From: Vanrija pseudolonga
Lineage: Eukaryota; Basidiomycota; Tremellomycetes; Trichosporonales; Trichosporonaceae
DNA: 64,000 nt
Reading direction: 5' to 3'
Assembly (NCBI RefSeq): GCF_020906515.1
Contig: NC_085849.1
Coordinates: 4,030,001-4,094,000 of the forward strand
Shown here: in pieces, positions 9,915 to 21,563 of the stretch
Position numbering within the stretch: position 1 is the first letter of the stretch
Layout of the letters: the number at the start of each line of letters is the position of its first letter
Position numbers and translations under genes: made by a program
The notes under the pieces: generated by a model
What the model saw: only the letters and a program-made list of their open reading frames with translations
Told to the model about the DNA's origin: nothing
The model's database searches: none

Positions 9915-10400
9915 CTACCACTTCACCTTCCCTTTCGTACGGCACGCAAGCCCGCCCCAGAATAATTTTCCATTGATGCATGAGCTGGTAGTCCTGCTGT
10001 AGAGTTAATGCACCCCATCTCTGTGTCTGGTCTCTGTCGATGGCATTTGTGGGAGCCGAGTGTTGCGACGTGCCGGCGTATATGGCAGTAGCCGCCGCCC
10101 CCACACCACCCCACCCATGCCCAGCCTGCGCACCGGCAGACCGTGGGTGCGCCCTCGTTCGGTCACCAGATGACTCACCTCGACGGAAGGACGCCGCGCA
10201 TGATTTCTTCCTCGTCTTCCCTCGTCGAGTTTGCCACCCAACCATCACTCACATTCTCAGTCTTCCCTATCCCCATTCTTCTCAACGCTCACCTCACCAC
10301 TGAGCACCCCTCAACTACCATCGCCTCTCGGCCCGATCATCTTGGCCATCAGTGAGTCCACGCTCGGTCTTCCTCGACAAATGCTTACCGCGCAGCCACC
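9915..10400. other. Intergenic region between array genes 4 and 5
   Basis: Contains the CCATTGATGCATGAG element (about 9970) and a C/T-rich leader. A leader intron (GTGAGTCCACG to CCGCGCAG) ends 5 bases before the next ATG. No coding sequence. Confidence 0.55.
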
Positions 10401-11303
10401 ATGTTGCGTCGTGCCGCTGATAACCCCGGCGACAAGCCCCCCAGCGGCATCCTCCGCCGCCCCAGCAACAACGGCGGTGAAGCCGCAGACGACCGTCGTG
10501 GCGACCGCCCTGGTATCCGCTTGGCTCTGCCAGAGGACCACCACCGTGGTCGCAGCCGCTCCAACAGCCCTGGCCATCGTGCTCGCCCCCAAGACCAAGG
10601 GCCTCGCCGGGTTCCACGCCTTCCTCGCCGCGCTCGTCTTGGTCAGAACGACGAAGGCCCCGACCACAACCGCCTTCCCCATGACGACGACGACCCCGTT
10701 TACGTTGGCCATGCTGTCCCCGGCGGCGGCCACCCCCTCGCGCTCCAGGGCGAGCCCGTCGCCTACGATCACCCCAACCACGACGTCGACTGGCTTCCTC
10801 CCCTTGTCGCAGCACACCCTGACCGTGTTCTTGCCCCTGCTGCCCAACGCCGTCCTCTCCCCGAGTTGATCGATTTGAGGGCCGCCGATGTCCACCCCGT
10901 TCCTCGCCAACACCATGCTGTCGCCCATGCCCCCCGTGCCCAAGCCGACCATGACCGGCTCCGTCTTCGCATGCTTCAGGATCAGAGGCGTGAGGAAGAG
11001 GATCACTTGCGTGCCCAGGAAGACGTCAATCGCGAGGAGGAAGCTGTTAGGCGTGCACTCATGCCCATACCCTTCACCCAAGACGAGCGCGACCGACGTC
11101 AAGCTGTCGACCTCGGCGTCCAGAGGGACAACCACCGCCGTGCCCAGGAAGACATGCGTCGCGCAAACGAGGATCTGGCGCGTCACCAGGACGACGAAAA
11201 GGAGATGAAGCGCGAGGTCCGTCGCAAGACGCAGATCTTCCTTCGTGTTGAAAAGGAGATGGCCCGCGGGGTGGAGGCGGCCCGCCGCGCCGGCCATCTC
11301 TGA
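10401..11303 (+). CDS. Orphan array gene 5, charged coiled-coil protein
   Basis: Single coding exon, 300 residues, paralogue of array gene 4 (shared MLRRAAD, PPSGILRRP start). Residues 20-160 are Pro/His/Arg/Asp-rich and likely disordered. Residues 190-300 are a highly charged helix with Glu/Arg/Gln heptads (DQRREEEDHLRAQEDVNREE and similar), predicted coiled coil. No signal peptide, membrane span or catalytic motif. It is the last gene of the five-gene same-strand array. Function unknown. Confidence 0.68.
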   Translation: MLRRAADNPGDKPPSGILRRPSNNGGEAADDRRGDRPGIRLALPEDHHRGRSRSNSPGHRARPQDQGPRRVPRLPRRARLGQNDEGPDHNRLPHDDDDPVYVGHAVPGGGHPLALQGEPVAYDHPNHDVDWLPPLVAAHPDRVLAPAAQRRPLPELIDLRAADVHPVPRQHHAVAHAPRAQADHDRLRLRMLQDQRREEEDHLRAQEDVNREEEAVRRALMPIPFTQDERDRRQAVDLGVQRDNHRRAQEDMRRANEDLARHQDDEKEMKREVRRKTQIFLRVEKEMARGVEAARRAGHL

Positions 11304-11558
11304 GGGCCACCGCCATGAGGCTGCCACCTTCCAGCTGCTCTCATTCTGTGCTACATAGTTGAGCCCTGTCATACTGTAAATGCATGAGACCGTTCCCAAT
11401 GTTCAGGGTATTGATGCAAGGCACTGCAGGTGTCTATTGTGGATGTGTTCCACGACGACTGAGGTTGGTGAAGCTGCTCAAACCCAATGTGGCACAATTC
11501 AACAAATGCCTGTAAATGCCAATAACATAATCCCGCGCGGGTAACTATAACACCTCCA
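11304..11558. other. Convergent intergenic region
   Basis: 255 bases between array gene 5 and the convergent permease gene. Contains TGTAAATGCATGAGACC, a weak match to the shared 3' element. Confidence 0.5.
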
Positions 11559-13402
11559 CTACGCATCACGCTCATTCTCATTGAGGGAACGTCCCGAAGG
11601 GTCATGCTTGATGTCCCACGCCTCGACCTCGTCGTTGGGGACCTTGATGAGCTGGTTGCCAACACTACCGTCGTCGTTGAAGAGGACACGACGGCGGATC
11701 TGGTACTTGCCGGCCTTGGGGAGAATGTACATCCAGAGGACGTAGTAGAGGTAGCAGACAAGGATGATGCCGAGACCACCGAGCGAGGACGCCGCGTAGA
11801 AGAAGTTGAATGCCGAGTCGTTGATGCCGCCCGCAGGAGGGACCCAGGGCATAATGAGGAGGAAGAGCTCGACGCAAATGAAGAAGATGACGACAGGCGT
11901 CCAGACCTTGAAGTCGCTGGCCGGGATACCCATCTTTTTGCGGCGGTGGCGGATGATGAGAAGGCCGATGGTCATCAGGAGCAGGAACAGAGACTGGGGG
12001 TAGTTCTGAAGAGCGGTGATGAACTGGAACGCGTCACCAGCCGGGGGTGCGACGGTGAACAGGACTGCTGTAAACCACAAGATGAGGACGGGAGCAATCG
12101 GCGTGCCGAAGGGCTTGGTCGAAACCCAGATCTTGGGGTAGGGGAGGAGACCTTGACGGCCAATCTCGCGGACCTGGCGCGAAAATCCGATCATACTCGC
12201 CAGCATGTTTGAGAACGCCGACAGGACCGGGAAAATGGTCAATCCCTTGGCAACCTTTGCACCCCAGAGGCGCTCCCAGAAGAGTGTGGCCGTGATTTGC
12301 GTCGAGGCGAGGATCTCGGCTTTGCTAAGGACAGCGAAAAACGCCACATTGACGAGCATGTAGAGTGTGGCGATGAGGAACATGGTGATGGCCGAACTCA
12401 ACTTGAGCGTGCGTACTGGATTCTTGATCTCATTGTTCAAGTTGAATGCGTTGGCGTAACCCCAATAGGAGTAGACGATGTTGACAAGCGACGAGGAGAG
12501 GGAGTACGCGTCGTTGCCCGTGCCCTCGAACGCGTTGCGGAAGTTTGCGTGCGGGTCGGGGACCTTTTCCGGGAAAGCACCTCCAAGAACCGCCCAGCCA
12601 GTAATTCCAATGAAAAGGAGCGTAGCGACCTTGAGCACGCCGAAAACGTTGACCAGTGTCAAGGAGAGGCGTGTGTTGGCAATGATCAAGAGCGCGACGA
12701 GGGTGTTGGCCGCGATGGCGATTCCCTTGATTTCCCAGTCTGTGGGCTCACGCGATGCGAAACGGAACACCCAAGATGCAAGCACGAACGAATTTCCAGC
12801 CCCGAAGGCGAACACGCAAGTGTAGAAGCCGAACGCGAGCGGCCTGGAAGAGGTGAGCAGGAGATCATAGACGAAAGTGGCGACTCACCAGAAGAAACGC
12901 GGGCGGGGATAGGCTTGCTCGAGGTACACGACATCGGCTCCGGACCGGCCCGGGAAATATGACGCAAGCTCGAGGTATACAGAGAGACCGCTCATGCTGA
13001 TAACGTAGCCAATGACCCAGAAGAACAAGGCGAGGCCGACACTGCCGGTGCCCTTGAGGATGTTGGCGGCTGGAGGTGGCGTCAGTTTTGGTGGAGTGGA
13101 GGTGGAGGTCTGTGCCTGAGTAGCCACACTCGTCACTCACGTGTTGAAAAAATACCTGTACCAACAACACGACTGAGACTCAGGAAGACGGAGCCCCAGA
13201 AGCCTGTGGTATACCTCAAGAGGTTGGTAGACTCGACGGGGACACCATCGGCGGCGTTCTGGTACGTCACGCCGCCATTTTCGCCCTTCTCGCCGACGTA
13301 CGCCACGCCGTCCTGGACAATATACTCGGGCTTGCTGTGGTCGTAGTTGACGTGGGCGACGTTCTCGGACGACGAGCCCGACTTTTGTGATTCCGCTGCC
13401 AT
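11559..13402 (-). CDS. MUP1: APC-superfamily amino-acid permease, MUP1 (methionine permease) type
   Basis: Plasma-membrane uptake of methionine or a related amino acid is the likely role. Three exons on the minus strand: 13141-13402, 12889-13069 and 11559-12843, in frame, 575 residues. A cytosolic N-terminus of about 75 residues leads into about 12 membrane segments. Typical MUP1-family motifs are visible: SRVVGTGIFSTP in helix 1 (spanning the first splice site), GLSVYLELASYFPGRSGADV and VYLEQAYPRPRFFWPLAF. Start MAAESQKS is preferred over an upstream in-frame Met because it sits just after a normal leader. High-affinity MUP1 and low-affinity MUP3 forms cannot be separated here. Confidence 0.85.
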
Positions 13403-14748
13403 TGTCGGGGAGGGTGATGAGGGCTGGATGCGGCTGATCACTCGATGCTTCCCAATCCTATATACTTCGCAGACTCTGTCGTGCACCGGCTCTGCTACCG
13501 AAAACTATCGTCATGCCTTTGTCGTCGGCCTCTAACATGTGTTAATCATCTTGCGCCATATCTTAGTACGCGAAGATGGCGTGAGCGGGTGGGCTGATTG
13601 CGACATGCTGGACCTTTTGAGCAACCAGACGACTCGGAATTCGGTCGCCCGCACTGGGTTTCGGTTCCTCTTGGCTTTCGGATTCGGTCCAAGAAGGGTT
13701 GGTGACTAGCAAGAGGAAAGAAGTCGGGATGGGTGCCTTCGTCGTGGCGCCAAGAGGTGACCGATTTCCTCGCGTCCCTCGTAACTCGCCGGTGATTACG
13801 TCCACTGGCCCTTACACGTACACCCTGTCTTCACCAGTCCTGCACCACTATGGACCCAGAGTCATGCAGCTTTGAGCAAGCTCAATTTGATACTGGGAAG
13901 ACGTGATGGCCGGCGGCTTGGCTACCAGGGCCGAAAATCAGGGACCCGCCTCAGGAAATCAAAGTTGATATCTACTACCTCCGTAGCTACACCCGCCGTG
14001 TTGGCAGACCGCCGCCCATGGCATGGGCGCAGTGCATCGCGAGCAGAGACATGGTGGCGCGGGCAAAGGCCACTCCTTTGCAGTAGGGTCACCGGTTCTC
14101 CGAGATCCATTCGGACCCTTGGCATCACGTCTTCGCTGCTCATCACCATCGTTTGGCCATGACTGACCGCTTGTCCCGAGTCGTCCCGGAGCTAAGCAAG
14201 AAATATTTTGCATACAGGCCACCCAGTCTCCATCTGCCCCATTCTACATCTGCTCCAGTCTTCATCAGCCCAACCGAAGACCGAGGTGCCACGGACATTC
14301 GCGGTTTGCACAAGTAAGGGAGGAACGAGGCACATTGACACGCGTCTGTTCCTCATGCCTGCGTCAGACGTATTGACTCATGCTATACATAGTACATGGT
14401 AGCGCACACCGTGCATATCTATGCTGGTTCCCCCTCACGGTCCCCAAGGCGACCCTGGACGCAAGGGAGCTCTATCCGCGACCATGGACTTCGGATTTCG
14501 TGAGCAACACTTCAAGTTCTCAGACAACTTCGCCAAAGGCCATCATCATAGATCAGCTTCGCCAACAACAACAACTGCCGAACAATAATGCTCACTCAAA
14601 CGTGCTCCGTTGGCACTATCACGCCTCGAGGAATGAGAATCAGCTGACTCCTCTCACCTGCAACAACGACTCCCAGGCTGAGGATTGCTCATCATCTTCG
14701 GTTAGAGTGGGCACACATTGCCCTTGACCTCTTGACCGTCTGACGATC
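13403..14748. other. Gene-poor region upstream of the permease
   Basis: About 1.3 kb with only short ORFs that lack codon bias. A stretch at 14484-14740 reads open in two frames and could hold a missed first exon of the next gene, but no join can be shown. Confidence 0.5.
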
Positions 14749-17032
14749 GTGACGGTGAGCAACTCGCTCGATCTGCTCCACATTGCGTGGAGCAAAGTTC
14801 CCCCAGAGATCGCGGTCATCGAAGAGCCAACCACCGACATCTCTCGGAAACCGATTCAGAACTTTCTGAGTCCGATAAACAACTATCGACTTACGGCTGA
14901 GCTCGCCATGAGCCTCGACAAGCCGATAATGCTATACGCGTCAGCTAACACGCCCAAGACGAACCCCAGCGCTGGGGAGAAGCGCAAGCGCAAGGAGGCG
15001 GGCGAGGAGCCGGACGAGCGGCTATATGTGCGGCAGTGGGAGGGTCTCGTGAGTTCTTTGAGGTGCCTGCAACCACTGACAGTTAAGGGCAATGAGGTCC
15101 AAGACCAGATCTACGACCGTTTGGAGGACCCTGCCAACGCCCACCTCAAGACTGCGAGCGGACGAGAGGCCAATGAGTGGATGCTGGAGCAGGAGTTCGA
15201 GATCGATGGTATGCTCTTTACCATCGCCGCTTGTCCCGACTTTCTCGGCTTCAAGTGCCAGTCGGCAAAGTGGAAGAAGGCGATGGAGGAGGAGACGAAT
15301 GCCTTCCGCCCATGGGCGAAAGTGAGTACAGCACAGCTACGTGCATGCTGACGGTGTCAAGGTTGTGGAGCTCGGGAAGGCGAAGCGGCTGGGGGCGTCG
15401 TCCTCGTCCGCGGGACCATCGCAGGGGCCGTCCTCGTCGTCGGCTCCCTCCACGACTGCGGGTCCCAGTGAGCGCCCGCCTCCTGCGAATCAGGTGAGCG
15501 AGTACCCTCGTATCTCGCTCGCCATCGTTGGCACTCGAAACCCAGCTGCGGCACTCCCGCCATCCGTCATGGAGCGCCGCTCCGTCGGGTACATCGAGGA
15601 GGCAACCGCCATCACCATCGTCAACGGCCGCGACTTGCTCACCTTGGGAAGCTCCTCCATGGTTCGCCTCGAGGCGGCGAAGATCGCCGGAATTTGGTTT
15701 GACGCACGCCACATCAAGCTGATCCACGGCATCCTCTCAAGTTGAGGAGGACCCCAGCTTCCGAGACTGGCCCCAAGACCGGCTTCGAACTGGCCAGTCT
15801 CGTTACTGTGCCGGTGAAGCCCGACCTGTACGACGCGCTTCTGGGCGACCTCCGTGACCGGGAGATTCCCGAGATCGCGGCCGACCAGTCCCCACGTCTT
15901 CCGGCGTGGGAGGACCACTGGGCGACGTTCTCCCTCGATCGGCTCCCCCTCCTCTCCATGGCAGGCCCCCTTCGTCATGAGGAGTACGAGGCCTTTGGCC
16001 AGTTCTCCGGCGATGCCAAGGCCGCCCTCGTCGAGGAGGTTAAGCTCTGCCTGGAGGAAGACAAGGCTGCCATCCTCGCCACCGGCTGCGAGTGGGGCGG
16101 CGAATGCACATACGGCTGTGACAAAGACCTGCGGCCTGAAGCCGGCTTCCGGGACCCCTACGCGTCTCGCCGAAATGAGGTCCGCATGCTCTGTGTCATG
16201 CACTGGCAGGTTGCCTGGGCCGCGTTCCACCTCTGCCACTTCCCAGAGGCGGACTTTCGCCTATACGACGGCGTGATCATCCAGATCGCGTCCTACACAA
16301 AGCCCTGCGAGGGGTTGGCGTGCTCCAACACGGACCCGCCCTTTTACCGGGCCCGACCGTCGGCGTCGTGTGGAGAGTAAGTTGACGAATCCCATCCAGG
16401 CTGACACTTTTAAAGTCTTGCGCTAAGCCTCTGCACCCCGTGCGAGTATATGGCAATTCGAAAGCTCGCCGGGCAGAAGAAGGCCATGGAGAGTGCCGCC
16501 AAGGCCAAGGGCGTCGAGGTGAAGAACCTTCCAAGGAGAAGGGAAACGTCGACTGCCAGGGGTTCACAGCGTAAATGGTCTCGTTCTGGTGGCAGTCAAT
16601 CTTCAATGCTGACTACCTCAAAGCCACCTGCTCAACGGCAAGGCCCAGCTGTGCAACCCACAAGGCGGCCCAACCTGCAAGCCCTGCGCCAACCGATACC
16701 CCGACCTGCTCAGCACAAAGGGTATCTTCGACGCCTACATTGGCGTCACGGCCAAGTTCCAACACAAGGAACTGGCAGTCAGGGCGGCCGCTGTTGCCGC
16801 CTCGTCGGACCCCACGAAGGACAATGGTCAAGATGTGCAGGACAAGTTCATAGCACTGGGCGGCGAGTTTGCGCCACCAGCTGTCATCGCGTTGAACGTG
16901 ATGGCAGACTGCATCAACTTCGAGGGCCGGGGAAGGTACCTCACCCGTGCGATCGCCCGTCTGCGCACTCAGCGCACACTGAACTGGCTCTTTGAACTGG
17001 AGGCAGTACCTGACCCGTTGGAAGCCTACTGA
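14749..17032 (+). CDS. Unrecognised Cys-rich multi-exon gene with one frame break
   Basis: Likely exons: about 14749-15047, 15089-15321, 15362-15493, 15742-16376, 16416-16570 and 16624-17032, ending TGA. Introns have normal GT-AG ends, and the 15494-15741 intron (248 bases) keeps frame although its sequence is itself open. Cys pairs recur: CEWGGECTYGC, CEGLAC, LCTPCEY, and CNPQGGPTCKPC, the last two looking like a repeated zinc-binding unit. A Ser/Pro linker lies near 15380-15490. Codon use follows frame 1 up to about 16518 and frame 3 from about 16533. The 17 bases between could only be an improbably small intron, so a one- or two-base indel is likelier. No convincing ATG near the start (first in-frame ATG about 14908). 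Function unknown; it may be decaying. Confidence 0.5.
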
Positions 17033-17465
17033 CTCCGAAAGGAGGCCACCGGCAATGATGACGAAAGGCGAATGGATGAACGCCGATGAACGTCGATCTT
17101 CGTTGCCGACCAGTTGTTTGTAAAACAGAATGCGCTTGAATGCGCTTGAATGAGCGACGAAACCAGAATGCACTTGAATGAGCGACGTTGCAGAACCAGC
17201 TGGAGTGCATGCCAAGCTGCTGGATGCTCGAATCGAGGCAGCCGCCGAGACCGCGGCGGTTAGCAACCCCCACGCGCTCGGCAAGGCGCGGCCCCAAGCC
17301 GGCCCAGTCCGACCATGTCGGTTAATTCGATTCGGTCCACTCGGTCTCGACTCCGCCACGTCGGGTGCCTCAGCTCGAGCCGCCCGTCGTCGTTCGTCGG
17401 GGACTGCAAGCAAAGGCAAGCGTGCACCATGCTGGCACATCTCCCATCTCCACATCACCGCAGCA
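17033..17465. other. Intergenic region with short direct repeats
   Basis: At 17130-17187, GCGCTTGAAT occurs twice in a row and CAGAATGC[GA]CTTGAATGAGCGACG-like units occur twice. Otherwise the leader of the MFS gene. Confidence 0.55.
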
Positions 17466-19408
17466 ATGGACCACGAGGCCGACGAGGACAGCTCCGCCAG
17501 GCAGACGGGGTACGAGCTCTCCGCGCTCTCCAAGGCTGCGCGCCGCCCGTCGCGCGCGAGCGCGGGGCACGAGCGGCCGTCGTTCGGGCTGCAGCTGAGC
17601 AAGTTTGCGCCCGAGGACGAGGCGGTCACGGTCGACGACGAGCCAGTCCCAGAGTACTACGGCGCCACCAAGGCCCAGGCCGTGCGCTTTGACGCGCTCC
17701 CCGCCGTCGAGGGGAGCTTGTTCAAAACCGATGCGCGCCCCGGGCCCTCGATCCCGCCGACGCCGACGGAACGTGCGTTCGACCACGGGGGGATCCTCGA
17801 AGGCGGCGAGGGCGACGCCGAGGCTGTCGACGCGGCGCTGCGCGCCTCCCCGCCGCGCGACACAGGCGCCGAGGACGCTGCCGAAGCCTCCGCCGAGCCG
17901 CTGCCCCCCGTCGACGGTGGGCGCGAGGCCTGGCTCTTCCTCGCTGCCGGCACGTTGGTCGAGGTCATGGTCTGGGGCCTGCCCTTCTCCTCGGGCGTGC
18001 TGCTCGAGTACTGGTCCAACACGCTGTTCAAGGACCGCCCCGGTGTCGAGGGAACGCTCGCGCTCGCAGCGACGCTGCCGACGGCCATCCTCTACTTTCT
18101 CGGCGCGCCGCTCGGGCCGTGAGTCGCCAGCCTAGGCCTGGACTGCGGCTTCTCGCCGACCAAATTACTGACACGCGCAGCCTCTTCGCTGCGCTACCTT
18201 GGTATGAGAAATACTTCCAGCTAGGAGGTCTCGTCATCGCTACCTGCGGCATAGTCGCGTCTGCGTTTGCGACCGAGGTGAGGCAGTGGGCTGGACTATG
18301 GCGCTGACCCCCTCAGCCATGGCACCTCGTCCTGACCATCGGCATCATGTTCACCTTCTCTGGCCGTAAGTCGCCCCCATCGACCACCGCTGACCCCCCA
18401 CAGTCACATACTACCCCTGCGCGACGATCATCTTCGAGTGGTGGCACAAGCGCGTCGGCATGGCCTCGGGGATCATGTACGCTGGCACCGGGCTCGGCGG
18501 GACCATGTACCCTTTCCTCGTGACGGCGCTGCTCAAGCGGGCGGGGTACAAGTGGACGATGATTGCGCTGGCGTGCATCTTCTTCGCGCTCAACGCCGCC
18601 GCGCTGCCGTTCATCAAGCGGCGTATCCCGCTCCCGCCGCGCCCGAAGCTCCGCCTGCGCCGGGGCGAGCGCGAGCGACACCCGCCCGGGCCGAGGAGGC
18701 GCGTGTTCGACCTCGCGTGGCTGCGCACCGCGGCGCCGTGGACCGCGTTCGGGACCGTGTTTCTCGGCTCGCTGGCCAACTTTATCCCTGCGGTCTGGCT
18801 GCCCGTGTTTGCGGCCACGGTGGGGATCACGACGCCGAGCGGCACGGGCCTGATTGCGATCCTGAACGCCGTCACTGTCGTCGGGCAGACCATGGGCGGC
18901 TGGCTGTCCGACCGCGTGCCCGTCCGCGTAATCATGTTTGCGCAGAGCTTGTTCGCGTGCCTCGCATGCCTGCTGCTCTGGGGCAGGTTCGGGACGCACG
19001 CGGCCGGCCTGACGGCGTTCACGATCGTGTGGAGCTTGTCGGCGGGCAGCATGGCCGGACTGTGGGCGAGCCTGATCCGCGTGTTTGCGCGCGGCGACCC
19101 CGCCGTCCCGCCGCTGGGCTTCAGCGTGTTCATGACGCTGCGAGGGATTGGGAATTTGGCGTCGGGTGAGTACACGGGCCGGACAGAAGGCAGGGCCTCG
19201 CTGATGACCAGGCCCTATTGCCACGGCTCTGCTCAAGATGCACCGGTTCGGCGGCGCGGGCGGCGCATACGGGCACACCGACTATGTGAGTTGCAGGCGG
19301 CGTTGGGAGTCCACGGCGAGGCTGACGGCCCAGGGTGCGCTTGTTATCTACACGGGCACCATGATGGCGGCTGGTGGGTGTGTGATTGCCTTCTTCCCGT
19401 CGAAGTAG
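17466..19408 (+). CDS. MFS transporter, monocarboxylate-porter-like
   Basis: Six exons: 17466-18118, 18181-18277, 18317-18365, 18404-19165, 19212-19285 and 19334-19408. All junctions fit frame. A long, acidic, Pro/Ser-rich cytosolic N-terminus (about 150 residues) precedes the first span (AWLFLAAGTLVEVMVWGLPF). About 12 spans follow, with a basic central loop (PPRPKLRLRRGERERHPPGP) and the MFS-like GGWLSDRVPVR loop. The overall pattern, including FEWWHKRVGMASGIMYAGTGLGG, matches fungal monocarboxylate/MCH-type permeases. Substrate unknown. The start MDHEADED is preferred to the upstream in-frame Met at 17178 because the latter's extension has poor codon bias. Confidence 0.8.
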
Positions 19409-19716
19409 GCCGTGGGGGGGAAGAACAAAGCGGAGTAGAGACGACAGTAGTCGGTCTAGACGTTGGCGTAATCTTGACAAGGACAATGGGACACGAACGA
19501 TGATGATAACAATGCACTGCTTTGCCTTAGCCTGTGCGCGGCGTACCTGTGCCGGCCGCGTCTGTGCACCGTCGCCACGCACTCCCCACTCCCATCACGC
19601 TAATGTCACAGTGTCCGTGCATCTCATGTCACCAAAAAGAAGAGAAAGGGAGAAGAACAGATGGCGAGGCGATGGTGAAGCACCGTCACCCGCGTGATAA
19701 ACCCCGCTGCTCGCCT

Positions 19717-20292
19717 CTACACCGGCTCGGGCGTGGTCGTCGTCTGCGGGTATGCTGGTCCCTGGCCGTCGAGAGTGATGGCCCACTGCTGGGTGGGATT
19801 TGCGCCGTGCGTGAGCGTCGCAGTCACGGTTGCCGAGGGAAGCTTCTCGGGATTGTCGCTGTAGTTTGATGGGGCCTGCGCAAGGATCGAGAACGGAGGC
19901 GACGTCGCGTAGACGTTGCCGTGCGTCATGTTGGTGAATGCGATCACGAAGTCGTCGCCGACTGGCACGCTCCCGTCGAGATCGATCTCAATCTCGCCCC
20001 CGAGGTTCTTGTACGTCCCCGGGAGCGACTGCATGGGGTACTGCGTCGCGAGCTTGATGTAGCCCGGCATGAGCTTCTTGTTCCAGTTGTGCAGCTGGAT
20101 GTCGAAGACGGGGATGCCGGTCCCGCCGGCGACGCGCCATGCGAGCAGGTTTTTCTGGCCCACGACCCACGGCTGTGTCTTGGATGGCGACAGCACGGGC
20201 CAGTAGATTGTCGACCAGCCGACGGCTTGTGCGAGCGTGAGCGGGAGGAGGGTTACGAGCGCTACGAGCAGCGCAAGGGGTGTTGGGATCAT
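19717..20292 (-). CDS. Secreted Kre9/Knh1-like domain protein
   Basis: Single exon, 191 residues. A clear signal peptide (MIPTPLALLVALVTLLPLTLAQA) is followed by one Kre9/Knh1-type immunoglobulin-like domain: WPVLSPSKTQPWVVGQKNLL, WRVAGGTGIPVFDIQLHNWN, then DDFVIAFTNMTHGNVYATSP. Two Asn glycosylation sequons are visible (NMT, NYS). The short Thr/Pro tail ends without a hydrophobic anchor signal, so it is probably released or wall-bound rather than GPI-anchored. It is divergent from, and distantly paralogous to, the gene at 21564. Start chosen at the Met of the signal peptide; the in-frame upstream extension is low-complexity leader. Confidence 0.75.
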   Translation of the reverse strand: MIPTPLALLVALVTLLPLTLAQAVGWSTIYWPVLSPSKTQPWVVGQKNLLAWRVAGGTGIPVFDIQLHNWNKKLMPGYIKLATQYPMQSLPGTYKNLGGEIEIDLDGSVPVGDDFVIAFTNMTHGNVYATSPPFSILAQAPSNYSDNPEKLPSATVTATLTHGANPTQQWAITLDGQGPAYPQTTTTPEPV

Positions 20293-21563
20293 GGTGGCGG
20301 TGATGGGGGTGGTGGATGGGTGCGCGCGACGTGTCGAGCAGGCAAGGAAGGTGGGTCGGGGCGAGGGCGAGGGCGAGATGCACGCCAGGTGCGTCGGTCG
20401 TCGTCGCGTGTGTCGGGGGGTTATAGGGGTGGGGTAGATGTGATGGGCAGCTGTGCGCGTGCGATGCAAGCTATGCAGCGGGGTCTAGGTTGTTGCAGTG
20501 GTCGTGTGTGTGTGGAGAGAGAGTGTCGTCGTGCAGCGTTGTGAGAGCGAGACAAGCAACAGCACTGCCCGTCGTTGTGCAAAGTGTCGCGCCCACAACG
20601 GACGACGGGGAAGAGGGACTGAAGGGAATTCAGGGACAGCCACGTGAGAAGTGGCGACAGCACAACCGCACAGGCCTAATTACTAACCGTTTTGTAATGT
20701 CCAGGCCTAATTGGATCCAGGAAACGCGCAGGTGTATTACCTCTTGGCAGGCGATTAAGGCGTCAGGATAACCAAAGAATTGGGGCCTAGAGCAAGACGC
20801 GTCAGGGGCCACAAGAGCCAAACAACGCGCGCGGCGGGCAACTAGAATGCGCAGTAGTAGTCTGTCTGTCTCGAGCAAGCCGACAGAAGCGCGAAGCAGA
20901 GAACAAGCATAGCACGGCCGTCAGCCATAGCCTCAGCCAGTGCACTCTGTGCATCTGTGCGCCTGCGACGCCGCGACCGTGCGCGCAGCCACCATCGTTG
21001 CTTCTTCCTTCCCCCAACCGTAGACGCAGGTTCGGCGGCCACAGGGCAGTCATCGACGCCACAAAGCCTATCTCGCTCTCGGCGCAGACCCCAAATCAGC
21101 ACCGCTGATAGGTGCCAGTGCAGTGGAACCAGGAGTTGCAAGTCGACGCGTGCCAGGAGCAGCATTGACGAAAACGCCAGTGGCGTTGTTTGGTTCGGTT
21201 GGCGCCTCGGCCTCCTGGGTGGGATCGCGCGCGCGCTCTGAGAAAATGCACACCTGCACACCTGAGATGATTGCACTGCTGTGGCCTGGAAGCGCGAGGG
21301 ACTCGGCGTGTGGCGTGTCTGCGCACGGAGGCGGCGGCGGAGCCGGAGGAGGCTCCCTCGGATGGCGTCAGGTCGGTCGGGCGACTCGCACAACGCAACG
21401 CGCGAGCGCGCTGACCGACCCACCGCTGCCGCTGCCGACACGAGATAAACCTGCGGCCAACTGTTTTCAGTGCCTCCGCTTCCTTGTCTCCCACTCACTT
21501 CCACTCTATCGCTCTCAACTAACAGACACTACACACTCGCTCGCACCCTTCAACACCTTCGCC
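20293..21563. other. Divergent promoter region between the two Kre9-like genes
   Basis: 1.27 kb without a supported gene. Short C/T-rich leaders flank both starts. Longer ORFs here are on both strands and lack codon bias. Confidence 0.55.

Noticed and set aside
10311-11399. 362-codon antisense ORF
   Set aside because: Shadow of array gene 5; no start context and no similarity to the neighbouring array genes.
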